Shown here piece by piece: positions 1 to 5,793 of a stretch of 9,002 nt of DNA (within the stretch, counting starts at the first letter, position 1; each line of letters begins with the position of its first letter). The notes under the pieces are model-generated. The model had not been told where the DNA came from, ran no database searches, and saw only the letters and a list, made by a program, of their open reading frames with translations. This stretch comes from Urinicoccus sp. (lineage in GTDB: Bacteria; Bacillota; Clostridia; Tissierellales; Peptoniphilaceae), in the NCBI GenBank assembly GCA_029983435.1, contig JASBZN010000039.1, positions 1 through 9,002 of the forward strand, written 5' to 3'. The position numbers and the translations under genes were made by a program.

Positions 1-280
1 CTAAGGGGTCAATAAAATTGTAGCTAGCCAACATATAAAAAGAGACAATGGTGGCGTGACCACACAGGTCCACTTCTTCTACTGGGGTGAAAAATCGGAC
101 CCGGTAGTCATTGACATCCAAACGCTCTATAAAGGCTGTTTCAGACATCTTTAGCTCCTTGGCAATGGCAAGTCTTTCTTTGTCTGTAAGCTGCCCTTTA
201 TCAATAACAACTCCTGCTGGATTCCCCTGAAAGGCTCTTGGAGCAAAGGCGTCAATAAGATAAAACTTATATTCCCTCAT
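1..280 (-). CDS. PhzF-family isomerase/epimerase, N-terminal part (3' end beyond window)
   Basis: A partial reading frame starts at the ATG at 278-280 and runs off the left edge after 93 codons. The visible N-terminus matches the phenazine biosynthesis PhzF-like family: a first strand YLIDAFAPRAFQGNPAGVV (residues 8-26), then KMSETAF (44-50) carrying the family's catalytic Glu at E47, then RFFTPVEEVDLCGHAT (62-77) with H75 at the position of the conserved active-site His. The second domain is missing because of the window edge. The start is supported by GGGAGG 8 nt upstream, which lies inside the end of parB; the two genes overlap by 14 nt, so translation is probably coupled. Family members are cytosolic isomerases or epimerases with varied, often unknown substrates. 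No phenazine genes are seen here, so the substrate is not known. The family call is firm; the function is not. Confidence 0.9.
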   Translation of the reverse strand, partial: MREYKFYLIDAFAPRAFQGNPAGVVIDKGQLTDKERLAIAKELKMSETAFIERLDVNDYRVRFFTPVEEVDLCGHATIVSFYMLASYNFIDPL

Positions 281-1121
281 GACTCGATCCTCCCATCAAT
301 TGGTCCATAATACGTTCTAAATCATCATTATTGTAATAGTCAATTTGAATTTTCTTTACACGTCCTGTGGTCCTTAAACGGACTTTAGCCCCAAGATGTC
401 TTGTTAGTTGTTCTTCCACATCTTCAATAAAAATGTCTTTTTTCTTCTGGGTTTTGGGTTTTTTCTTCTCAAGGGTTTCTTCCGTTTCCAGAATGGTTTG
501 GCCGCTTTGAATAATTTCTCTAGCCTTGGCTACTTGTTTTTTCGGGTCCTTAATCTTTAAAAGGAGCTTTCCATGACTAAAGCTTAAATCCCCTTTTTGT
601 AGGTAAGTTTGAACTTCCTCTTCTAATTTCAAAAGGCGTAGGAGGTTCGCAATGGAAGAACGGTTTTTCCCAATCAGATTTGCCAAGTCTTGCTGGGTTA
701 AATGGTGGGTATCCATCATCGCTCTTAGGGCCAAGGCTTCTTCAATAGGGTTTAAATCCTCTCTTTGAAGGTTTTCGATTAAGCTAATGGCATCTGCCTC
801 TTGGTCACTTAAATCCTTAACTAAAGCTGGTACCTTTTCTAGGCCTGCTTGTTTTGCCGCTCGATACCGTCTTTCTCCAGCAATAATTTGGTACTTTTCT
901 CCTTGTTTACGAAGAATGAGGGGTTGTAGGACCCCATGTTCTTCAATAGACTCTGCTAGGCCCTTTAATTCTTCCTCATCAAAGGTCTTTCTTGGCTGTT
1001 TTTCGTTGGGAAAAATATCCTTAAGAGGAATTTGACTCCCTTGGTCGTTTTTAGTTTCTAAAATTGTTTGTACTTCTTTTGCATCTTTAAAAAAACTGTC
1101 TAATCCACGTCCCATGCTCAT
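267..1121 (-). CDS. parB: Chromosome partitioning protein ParB (Spo0J), CTP-dependent DNA clamp
   Basis: This 284-residue protein has the full ParB layout. The N-terminal ParB/Srx CTPase domain begins at IPLKDIFPNEKQPRK (31-45) and holds the CTP-binding motif GERRYRA (82-88) and the ENLQR box (116-120). A helix-turn-helix for parS recognition follows, LTQQDLANLIGKNRSSIANL (141-160). A Lys/Glu-rich linker (about 210-230) leads to a C-terminal dimerisation domain (about 230-276). ParB loads at parS, spreads on flanking DNA and recruits SMC; ParA moves or regulates it. A consensus parS lies at 2384-2399. The start is the ATG at 1119-1121, which overlaps the parA stop as ATGA and has AAAGGAG 10 nt upstream; a second ATG two codons in is less well spaced. 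Length is normal for the family. Confidence 0.97.
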   Translation of the reverse strand: MSMGRGLDSFFKDAKEVQTILETKNDQGSQIPLKDIFPNEKQPRKTFDEEELKGLAESIEEHGVLQPLILRKQGEKYQIIAGERRYRAAKQAGLEKVPALVKDLSDQEADAISLIENLQREDLNPIEEALALRAMMDTHHLTQQDLANLIGKNRSSIANLLRLLKLEEEVQTYLQKGDLSFSHGKLLLKIKDPKKQVAKAREIIQSGQTILETEETLEKKKPKTQKKKDIFIEDVEEQLTRHLGAKVRLRTTGRVKKIQIDYYNNDDLERIMDQLMGGSSHEGI

Positions 1122-1882
1122 TTTTTATTCGCTCCTTTTACCATCTCTAAAGCTAAATCTCTATAGGCTTTTGCTCCAGCACTCTTGGGAGCATAGGTGA
1201 AAATATCTTGACCATAGGATGGCGCTTCTGCAAGCTTAACATTCCTTGGAATACTTGTCTTATAGACCAAGGTTTTAAAATAGTCCTTTACATTTTCTAC
1301 CACTTGCATGGAAAGGTTGGTCCGACCATCATACATCGTCATAACCACACCATTTAGGTCCAAGTCTTGGTTGTAATTTTCCTTTACCAGCTGGATGGTA
1401 TTAAAAAGCTGACCAACTCCTTCCAAAGCATAATATTCGCATTGGATGGGAAGTAAAATTTCCTTAGAAGCAATTAAACCCATTAGGGATAAAATCCCTA
1501 GAGATGGGGGCGAATCAATCAAAATGTACTCATAGTCTTGGCAGTCGTTAAGAGCCTCTTTTAACCGGTATTGCCACTTCCCTTCAATGGCTAGGTCCAT
1601 TTCTAAGCCCGCTACATCTCCATGGGAGGCTAAAATATCCAGTCCCTCTATTTTTGTATGTTGTAAAATATCTTTGGGTTTTTGTGTCCCTTTAATGACG
1701 CCGTAAATACTTTTTTCTGGTACTTTATCCAAACCTAAACCACTGGTAGTATTGGCTTGGGGGTCTATATCGATAACGAGAACCTTTTTTCCCAATAAGG
1801 CCAATGCAGCACTTAAATTAACAACTGTCGTTGTCTTGCCAACACCGCCCTTCTGATTAAAAACAGTTATAATGTGGTTCAT
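1118..1882 (-). CDS. parA: Chromosome partitioning ATPase ParA (Soj)
   Basis: This 254-residue protein is a MinD/ParA-type ATPase, collinear with Soj. It has the deviant Walker A motif KGGVGKTTT (11-19) with signature lysine K11, the A' motif VLVIDIDPQAN (34-44) with the putative catalytic D40, and the Walker B motif YILIDSPPS (119-127). Proteins of this type dimerise on ATP binding, bind DNA non-specifically and are stimulated by ParB; in Firmicutes they also act on DnaA. The gene overlaps parB by 4 nt, so the two are co-translated. The start ATG at 1880-1882 has GAGG/AGGAAG-type pairing sequence just upstream. About 107 nt of non-coding DNA separate it from an intrinsic terminator upstream, so parAB needs its own promoter in that gap. 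Confidence 0.98.
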   Translation of the reverse strand: MNHIITVFNQKGGVGKTTTVVNLSAALALLGKKVLVIDIDPQANTTSGLGLDKVPEKSIYGVIKGTQKPKDILQHTKIEGLDILASHGDVAGLEMDLAIEGKWQYRLKEALNDCQDYEYILIDSPPSLGILSLMGLIASKEILLPIQCEYYALEGVGQLFNTIQLVKENYNQDLDLNGVVMTMYDGRTNLSMQVVENVKDYFKTLVYKTSIPRNVKLAEAPSYGQDIFTYAPKSAGAKAYRDLALEMVKGANKK

Positions 1883-1906
1883 GTTTCCCTCACTTCCTAT
1901 ACTCTA

Positions 1907-1935
1907 ATGATAACAGATTTAAGGGTTTTTTTGTA
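1907..1935 (-). promoter_or_regulatory. Possible parAB promoter
   Basis: On the minus strand a -10-like TATCAT (1907-1912) lies 17 nt from a weak -35-like TACAAA (1930-1935), about 25 nt upstream of the parA start codon. A promoter is expected somewhere between the terminator at 1990-2031 and parA. The -35 match is only three of six, so the exact position is tentative; TATAGG at about 1896-1901 is an alternative -10. Confidence 0.35.
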
Positions 1936-1989
1936 GATTGTAGCCCTACTTTAAAAAAAAGATTCTTAAAAAAGGATCCATAAAAAAGC

Positions 1990-2031
1990 AAAAAATCAGC
2001 ATGCCAGAAAGAACTTCTTCTGGCACACTGA
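1990..2031 (-). terminator. Intrinsic terminator of the relict microcompartment operon
   Basis: On the minus strand, a 14-bp stem TCAGTGTGCCAGAA / TTCTGGCATGCTGA with an 8-nt loop is followed directly by six T (1990-1995). Two of the pairs are G-U wobbles that form only in the minus-strand RNA and are mismatches in plus-strand RNA, so the stem was shaped by minus-strand transcription. It begins 5 nt after the stop codon of the alcohol dehydrogenase fragment (TAA at 2036-2038), as expected for the last gene of an operon. It should also insulate parAB from upstream transcription. Confidence 0.88.
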
Positions 2032-2035
2032 CTTT

Positions 2036-2137
2036 TTATCCGTAGGCACGCATATAAATTTTTATAACATCTTCCATTTTTGCTTCTACTGGGTTTCCTG
2101 GAGTACATTGGTCATTTAAAGCTGCCACCACAAGACT
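2036..2137 (-). pseudogene. C-terminal remnant of an iron-containing alcohol dehydrogenase (FucO/PduQ type)
   Basis: Read on the minus strand in a frame different from the EutS remnant, the last 33 codons before TAA (2036-2038) give LVVAALNDQCTPGNP followed by VEAKMEDVIKIYMRAYG. This closely resembles the C-terminus of group III Fe-dependent alcohol dehydrogenases, for example the end of E. coli lactaldehyde reductase, with its AALDDVCTGGNP block and then an EDI-x-ELY helix. The family is about 380 residues long, so more than 90% of the gene is gone, including the metal- and NAD-binding parts. There is no start codon or Shine-Dalgarno for this fragment; its frame opens at the junction with the shell-protein remnant near 2137-2141. 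Enzymes of this type reduce the aldehyde made inside microcompartments, which fits the neighbour. The substrate cannot be told. Family call likely; remnant status clear. Confidence 0.75.
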
Positions 2138-2268
2138 TGCCCGTTGGTTTCTTCTGTAAGCCCCAACTTGGTATAAATATCTTTTTTCGGATTAGCAATG
2201 ACATGGGCAATTGTTACTTGTTTCCCTGGTACAAACTCTTGAATAATTCGTTGTTTTAATTCGTCCAT
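2116..2268 (-). pseudogene. Truncated EutS/PduU-type microcompartment shell protein
   Basis: A 50-codon frame starts at ATG 2266-2268 with AAAGGGAG 8 nt upstream. Residues 7-28, RIIQEFVPGKQVTIAHVIAN and onward, are close to the highly conserved start of the EutS/PduU shell protein family (circularly permuted BMC-domain hexamers of ethanolamine and propanediol microcompartments, about 110-116 residues). Similarity runs through the KKDIYTKLGL segment to about TNG (residue 43), where family members continue with AIGILTITP. Here the frame instead reads QVLWWQL and stops, because the DNA has switched to the end of an alcohol dehydrogenase gene in another frame. The BMC core is missing, so no shell tile can form. 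An upstream extension of the open frame has no homology and lies before the ribosome binding site. A short peptide may still be made. Confidence 0.85.
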
Positions 2269-2341
2269 GGATTTTACTCCCTTTCTATTGTTCTGAATTT
2301 TCTCTTTTATCTTCAAAAGCAAGCTTTTTGCTTGTTTTATC

Positions 2342-2347
2342 ATTATA
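2342..2347 (-). promoter_or_regulatory. -10 element of the relict microcompartment operon
   Basis: A perfect TATAAT on the minus strand (2342-2347) lies 73 nt upstream of the EutS-type start codon. The best -35 candidate at 17-nt spacing, TTTTAA (2365-2370), is weak, and there is a G at -14 but no full TG extension. The 5' leader contains a short CAAGC/GCTTG hairpin with an A5 loop (about 2320-2334), whose role is unknown. The promoter points only into the gene remnants. Confidence 0.5.
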
Positions 2348-2383
2348 ACCGATTTCTACTGTTTTTAAAACATTATTTATTTT

Positions 2384-2399
2384 TGTTCCACGTGGAACA
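2384..2399. promoter_or_regulatory. parS site (ParB-binding centromere sequence)
   Basis: TGTTCCACGTGGAACA is a perfect 16-bp palindrome. It equals the parS consensus with C/G at the variable fourth positions, a form known in pseudomonads and close to the B. subtilis TGTTTCACGTGAAACA. It is the only consensus parS in the window and sits about 1.3 kb upstream of parB, in non-coding DNA, as expected near the origin. It lies about 37 nt upstream of the TATAAT at 2342-2347, so bound ParB might influence that promoter. Confidence 0.93.
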
Positions 2400-2751
2400 T
2401 TTTTTCTTCTTCCTTGTTTCTCTACTTTTATAATGACTTATTAAATGTCCTACTGGGTTGAAAACAAAATTTTCTTGGTTTTCTTTTTATTAAATCCAAA
2501 TTTTAGCTTTGTTTGTCTTTGTTTGCTTTGAAAGACCCATTCTTTAGAATGAGCCCCTTAAAAATCCCTTGGTGTCCTTACTTGTGTTTTTTCATATCAT
2601 ATGAAAATTATAGGAATATATTTTTTGCTCTACTTCTTTTCGATTTGCTAGTTTTTAGTAGTTTTCCATCTTTATGTTCTCTCGAAAATCTCATTAGTGC
2701 ATCTTATTGGTGGCCTGCCATCCTATTTATGTCTATTCCTGGAGTTTAAAG

Positions 2752-2780
2752 TTGACGAGTGTGCATTTTTTTAGTAGAAT
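2752..2780 (+). promoter_or_regulatory. Sigma-A-type promoter on the plus strand
   Basis: TTGACG (2752-2757) and TAGAAT (2775-2780) each match the housekeeping consensus at five of six positions and are separated by exactly 17 nt. No protein gene lies downstream on this strand; the expected start near 2787 is about 100 nt before the hairpin at 2884-2929. The region is T-rich, so a chance match is possible, but both boxes and the spacing are good. Confidence 0.55.
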
Positions 2781-2883
2781 GCTTGTAATTCTAGTTAGCT
2801 GGATTTTTTGAGTTCTTTGTTTTTACATATTAGTCGGATAGTTGTTGTGGTTTTTTATCTTCACTATGTTGATTTATCTAATA

Positions 2884-2929
2884 AAAAAAGCAACTAAATG
2901 TTCCACATGGAACATTTAGTTGCTTTTTT
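2884..2929 (-). terminator. Bidirectional intrinsic terminator with a parS-like core
   Basis: Arms 2884-2904 and 2909-2929 form a perfect 21-bp stem with a 4-nt loop (ACAT on the plus strand). The outer part gives an A/T tract on each side, so it works in both directions. On the minus strand it ends the yidC-to-rsmG series, and the stem begins inside the last codons of the 92-codon gene, whose stop is at 2916-2918. On the plus strand it would end the candidate small RNA. The stem's inner part is the parS-like palindrome at 2899-2914. Confidence 0.92.
2899..2914. promoter_or_regulatory. parS-like palindrome within the terminator
   Basis: TGTTCCACATGGAACA differs from the consensus parS at 2384-2399 at one base, the ninth, turning the central CG into CA. 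Both half-sites TGTTCCA/TGGAACA are intact. ParB may bind it, perhaps more weakly, or it may be a decayed parS reused as a hairpin core; the sequence cannot decide between these. Confidence 0.5.
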
Positions 2930-3194
2930 CTTTTTCCCGTCTCTTTTCTCTCCTTAATTCTATTTTTTTCTTCTTATAGTCTTTGTTAAGACAATATAAG
3001 AAATATAGGGTCGCTACTAGGCCTGTAATAAAAATTAGAAACTTTACAGTAAAGGGTAGTCTTGTAAAAAGAGAAGTCATCCCTATATAGCTAGTGACAA
3101 GTATTAAAAGAAAACTCAAGTGCCAAAATTCCTTGCTTTTATAAAAAATAGACAGAGTATATATGCCCATTAAAAGATAAAAAATCCAAATCAT
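2916..3194 (-). CDS. Small membrane protein of unknown function, coupled to rsmG
   Basis: This is a 92-residue protein I do not recognise. It shows three hydrophobic stretches long enough to span the membrane: about residues 2-18, 24-43 and 50-69. These are followed by a strongly basic tail (71-92) of Lys, Arg and Glu, which by the positive-inside rule would lie in the cytoplasm. The ATG overlaps the rsmG stop as ATGA, and no good ribosome binding site is seen (AGGA is about 18 nt away), so it would be read by translational coupling. Its stop codon lies inside the terminator hairpin, making it the last gene of the series. The membrane pattern and fit between rsmG and the terminator favour a real gene, though no homology supports it. 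Confidence 0.65.
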   Translation of the reverse strand: MIWIFYLLMGIYTLSIFYKSKEFWHLSFLLILVTSYIGMTSLFTRLPFTVKFLIFITGLVATLYFLYCLNKDYKKKKIELRREKRREKEKSN

Positions 3195-3886
3195 AGGCCA
3201 ATTGGTTGTTTCCTAGGCTTTCCGCCAGCTCTTGGGTATTGTTTAGGTGTTGGTTTTACCTTTGTTACTAACACTAAGGTGTGTTTAATGTCAAAAGGCA
3301 GGTCTACTTCCTGAATTTTTACAAGTTTTCCCCCTAGCTTCTCTAGGGCTTTTTCTCCCTGTTTTGCTTCTTCTGAAATGTCTGGACCTTTCATGGCCAC
3401 CATATAGCCTCCAACTTTTACAAATGGTAAGTTATATTCGTAAAGAGTTGCCAAGTTTGCCACCGCTCTGGATGTCACCAAATCAAAAGACTCTCTGTGC
3501 TCTGCTTTTCTAGATAATTCTTCAGCTCGGCCATGAATGGCATGAATGTCTGTTAACCCTAAACTTTCAATGGACTCATTAAGAAAAGTTACCCTCTTTT
3601 TTAAAGAGTCTAAAAGGGTTACTTTTAAATCCTTTCGGACAATCTTAACGGGAATTCCTGGAAATCCAGCTCCCGTCCCAACATCTAAAAGGTTTTTTGC
3701 TTTTTTTACCTCTTCCAAGTGGAGAAGAGATAAAGAATCCATAAAGTGTTTTACATCAAATTCTTCATCTTCTGTAATCGTCGTTAAGTTCATTACCTTA
3801 TTCTTTTCTAAAACTAATTTTTTAAACTTTTCGAATTGTTCTAAAGTTGAAGAAGCATCTAAGGCTTGTAATTCTTCCTTAAGCAT
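3191..3886 (-). CDS. rsmG: 16S rRNA (guanine-527-N7)-methyltransferase RsmG (GidB)
   Basis: The 231-residue protein is a class I SAM-dependent methyltransferase of the RsmG family, which methylates N7 of G527 in the 530 loop of 16S rRNA in the small subunit. The N-terminal FEKFKKLVLEKNKVMNLTTI (18-37) is the family's conserved helix and NLT motif. The SAM-binding loop is DVGTGAGFPGIP (68-79), and VTSRAVANL (137-145) is the second conserved block. The C-terminus has the usual YPRAGGKP element. Start ATG 3884-3886 has GAGG about 8 nt upstream; the gene overlaps the end of mnmG by 8 nt and the next gene by 4 nt, so translation is coupled. In other bacteria loss of this enzyme gives low-level streptomycin resistance. 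Confidence 0.97.
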   Translation of the reverse strand: MLKEELQALDASSTLEQFEKFKKLVLEKNKVMNLTTITEDEEFDVKHFMDSLSLLHLEEVKKAKNLLDVGTGAGFPGIPVKIVRKDLKVTLLDSLKKRVTFLNESIESLGLTDIHAIHGRAEELSRKAEHRESFDLVTSRAVANLATLYEYNLPFVKVGGYMVAMKGPDISEEAKQGEKALEKLGGKLVKIQEVDLPFDIKHTLVLVTKVKPTPKQYPRAGGKPRKQPIGL

Positions 3887-5780
3887 GGGTTGACCTCTTT
3901 TTACTTTCTAGATATATTAATAAGACGTTAATGTCTGCAGGAGATACTCCCGTAATACGACTGGCTTGGCCTAAACTTTCAGGGCGGATCTTTTCTAGTT
4001 TTTCTCTAGCTTCATTCCGAAGCCCCTTAACTTCTTGATAGTCAAAATTCAAGTCTAATGGTTTGTTTTCTAGTTTCTTTACTTGACGGATTTGTTGAGC
4101 TTGTTTTTCAATGTAACCCTTATATTTAATTTGTATCTCCACTTGCCTTTTTATGTCTCTACGAAGATCTTTTCTTTCAGGGTCAAAGATTTTTGTCTTT
4201 TCATAATCTAACTCTGGTCGACGAATGAGTTCTTGAAGGCTTACCCCATTTCTCAGGGGAGTAGAAGAGAGTTTTTCTAATTTTTCATTATTTTCTTGGG
4301 TTGGATTAATTCGAATGGCCTCTAATCTCTTTAATTCTTCTTTTATTTTTTCCCGTCTATCCACCATCATTTTATAGCGGTCTTGATCTACCAAGCCAAT
4401 GTTATGGCCTATTTCTGTCAATCGTAAATCGGCATTATCTTGTCTTAGTGTCAGTCGGTATTCTGCCCTAGAAGTCATCATTCGGTAGGGCTCTTTGGTT
4501 CCCTTTGTAACTAAATCATCAATTAAAACTCCAATGTAGGCTTGGGACCGGTCTAGAATTAAAGGATCTTTCCCTTGAATTTTTAAGGCTGCATTAATAC
4601 CTGCTATGAGCCCTTGGCCAGCAGCTTCTTCATAGCCTGAAGACCCGTTAATTTGGCCTGCAAAAAATAGCCCAGAAATATCCTTATGCTCTAAAGATCT
4701 CTTTAAGACTGTTGCATCAATGGCATCATATTCAATGGCATAGGCATCCCGCATAATCTTTACATTTTCTAAACCTATGATTTCCTTATACATTTTCTTT
4801 TGAACTTCTTCTGGAAGGGAAGAGCTAACCCCTTGAACGTACATCTCTTTTGTACTTAGACCTTCTGGTTCAATAAAGACTTGGTGGGCACTCTTGTCTG
4901 CAAAGCGAACCACCTTATCTTCAATAGAAGGGCAGTAACGAGGCCCCGTTCCTTCAATATCTCCTAAATACATGGCTGCTCGATTGATGTTTTCTCGGAT
5001 GATTTCGTGGCACTTTTCTGTTGTATAGGTTAAATAGCAAGGAACTTGATCTATCGTCATATCCTTATCAAAATTTATGAATGAAAAGGGTTCAAATTCC
5101 TTGTCACCTTCTTGGATTTCCATTTTTGAAAAGTCAATAGAATCTTTATGGACCCGGGCTGGCGTCCCTGTTTTTAGCCGCATAATAGAAAGTCCCAAGT
5201 CTTTTAAAGAAGAGGTCAACTCATAAGATCCCTTCATGCCTATGGGACCAGAGGGGTAGTTGAGTTCTCCCATATAAATCCGTCCCCCTAGGTAGGTTCC
5301 TGTGCAAACAACAATACAAGGCGCATGGTAAAAAGCTCCTGTAGTGGTTACTACCCCTTGAATCTGGCTATCTTCTACGAGGATCTCTGCCACATCTCCC
5401 TCTTCTAAATCAAGATTTTCTTGATTCTCTACGGTTTTTTTCATTTCCTCGTGGTATTTTCTTTTATCTGCTTGAACCCTTAAACTGTGGACTGCTGGCC
5501 CTTTGGATAGGTTGAGCATGCGGTTTTGGATAAAGGTCTTATCTATATTTTTGGCCATTTCTCCACCTAGTGCATCAATTTCTCGCACCAAATGTCCCTT
5601 TCCAGTACCACCAATATTTGGATTGCAGCTCATGGCTACCAGAGAGTCTAAATTTAAGGTGAGCATAAGAGTTTTAAGACCCATTCTAGCGCCTGCCAAG
5701 GCAGCCTCTGTCCCTGCATGCCCCGCTCCAACAACTACAATATCATAATTTCCTGCATCAAATCGACGTATTTTACCCAT
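3879..5780 (-). CDS. mnmG: tRNA uridine-34 carboxymethylaminomethyl-modifying enzyme MnmG (GidA)
   Basis: With the start used here the protein has 633 residues, normal for the family. It is the FAD-dependent partner of MnmE; together they install the cmnm5 group on wobble U34 of certain tRNAs using methylenetetrahydrofolate, FAD and NADH. Visible motifs are the dinucleotide loop VVVGAGHAGTEAALAG (15-30), MSCNPNIGGTGKG (50-62) with conserved C52, and GPRYCPSIEDK (279-289) with conserved C283, the pair corresponding to the two active-site cysteines of the family. The C-terminal helical domain ends with GVSPADINVLLIYLE. The ATG at 5778-5780 is chosen because AGTAGGA lies 6 nt upstream; an in-frame TTG eight codons earlier lies inside mnmE and has no such signal. 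The gap to mnmE is 8 nt. Confidence 0.98.
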   Translation of the reverse strand: MGKIRRFDAGNYDIVVVGAGHAGTEAALAGARMGLKTLMLTLNLDSLVAMSCNPNIGGTGKGHLVREIDALGGEMAKNIDKTFIQNRMLNLSKGPAVHSLRVQADKRKYHEEMKKTVENQENLDLEEGDVAEILVEDSQIQGVVTTTGAFYHAPCIVVCTGTYLGGRIYMGELNYPSGPIGMKGSYELTSSLKDLGLSIMRLKTGTPARVHKDSIDFSKMEIQEGDKEFEPFSFINFDKDMTIDQVPCYLTYTTEKCHEIIRENINRAAMYLGDIEGTGPRYCPSIEDKVVRFADKSAHQVFIEPEGLSTKEMYVQGVSSSLPEEVQKKMYKEIIGLENVKIMRDAYAIEYDAIDATVLKRSLEHKDISGLFFAGQINGSSGYEEAAGQGLIAGINAALKIQGKDPLILDRSQAYIGVLIDDLVTKGTKEPYRMMTSRAEYRLTLRQDNADLRLTEIGHNIGLVDQDRYKMMVDRREKIKEELKRLEAIRINPTQENNEKLEKLSSTPLRNGVSLQELIRRPELDYEKTKIFDPERKDLRRDIKRQVEIQIKYKGYIEKQAQQIRQVKKLENKPLDLNFDYQEVKGLRNEAREKLEKIRPESLGQASRITGVSPADINVLLIYLESKKRSTHA

Positions 5781-5783
5781 ATC

Positions 5784-5793
5784 TTTTCCTACT
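5784..5793 (-). promoter_or_regulatory. Ribosome binding site deciding the mnmG start
   Basis: AGTAGGAAAA on the minus strand overlaps the mnmE stop codon (5789-5791) and sits 6 nt, measured from AGGA, before ATG 5778-5780. It supports that ATG over the in-frame TTG at 5802-5804. Confidence 0.75.

Larger units (their letters stand above)
2269..2883. other. Long intergenic region between rsmG operon and relict operon
   Basis: About 615 nt hold no credible protein gene. The plus strand is markedly T-rich. From low to high coordinates it contains the leader and -10 of the relict microcompartment operon, the consensus parS, about 350 nt with nothing recognised (roughly 2400-2750), and then a plus-strand promoter at 2752-2780 reading into the terminator hairpin. 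The one longish open frame (TTG at 2513 to 2749, plus) lacks a ribosome binding site and resembles no family known to me. No DnaA-box cluster and no tRNA are seen. In many Firmicutes, rsmG and parA are close neighbours or flank noc; here the interval carries the scar instead. Confidence 0.7.
2787..2929 (+). ncRNA. Candidate small RNA of about 140 nt
   Basis: The span runs from the start site predicted for the promoter at 2752-2780 to the end of a strong hairpin with a T6 tract (2924-2929). It has no ORF with a ribosome binding site; the only ATG frame (from about 2868) is 17 codons. It matches no RNA family I recognise. The last part is antisense to the final codons of the small membrane protein gene. 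A segment AGTTG...TTTTTTAT (2840-2858) could pair with the upstream arm of the terminator and compete with it. Existence is inferred from promoter plus terminator only. Confidence 0.35.

Noticed and set aside
787..1035. Plus-strand open frames opposite parB, rsmG, mnmG and mnmE (also near 3546-3893, 5503-5748, 6312-6539 and 7050-7274)
   Set aside because: They lie opposite strongly supported genes, lack ribosome binding sites and give no recognisable domains.
1890..2108. Minus-strand open frame of 72 codons upstream of parA
   Set aside because: It runs through the terminator hairpin and is out of frame with the alcohol dehydrogenase remnant that explains part of this DNA.
2269..2343. 25-codon N-terminal extension of the EutS-type frame
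   Set aside because: EutS/PduU homology begins at the MDELKQR start, which has its own ribosome binding site; the extension overlaps the -10 and leader.
2429..2434. Perfect TATAAT on the plus strand
   Set aside because: No usable -35 at 16-18 nt and no gene or terminator fitting it directly downstream; expected by chance in such A+T-rich DNA.
2513..2749. Plus-strand open frame of 78 codons in the intergenic region
   Set aside because: It starts at TTG without a ribosome binding site, its composition simply reflects the T-rich strand, and it resembles no family known to me.
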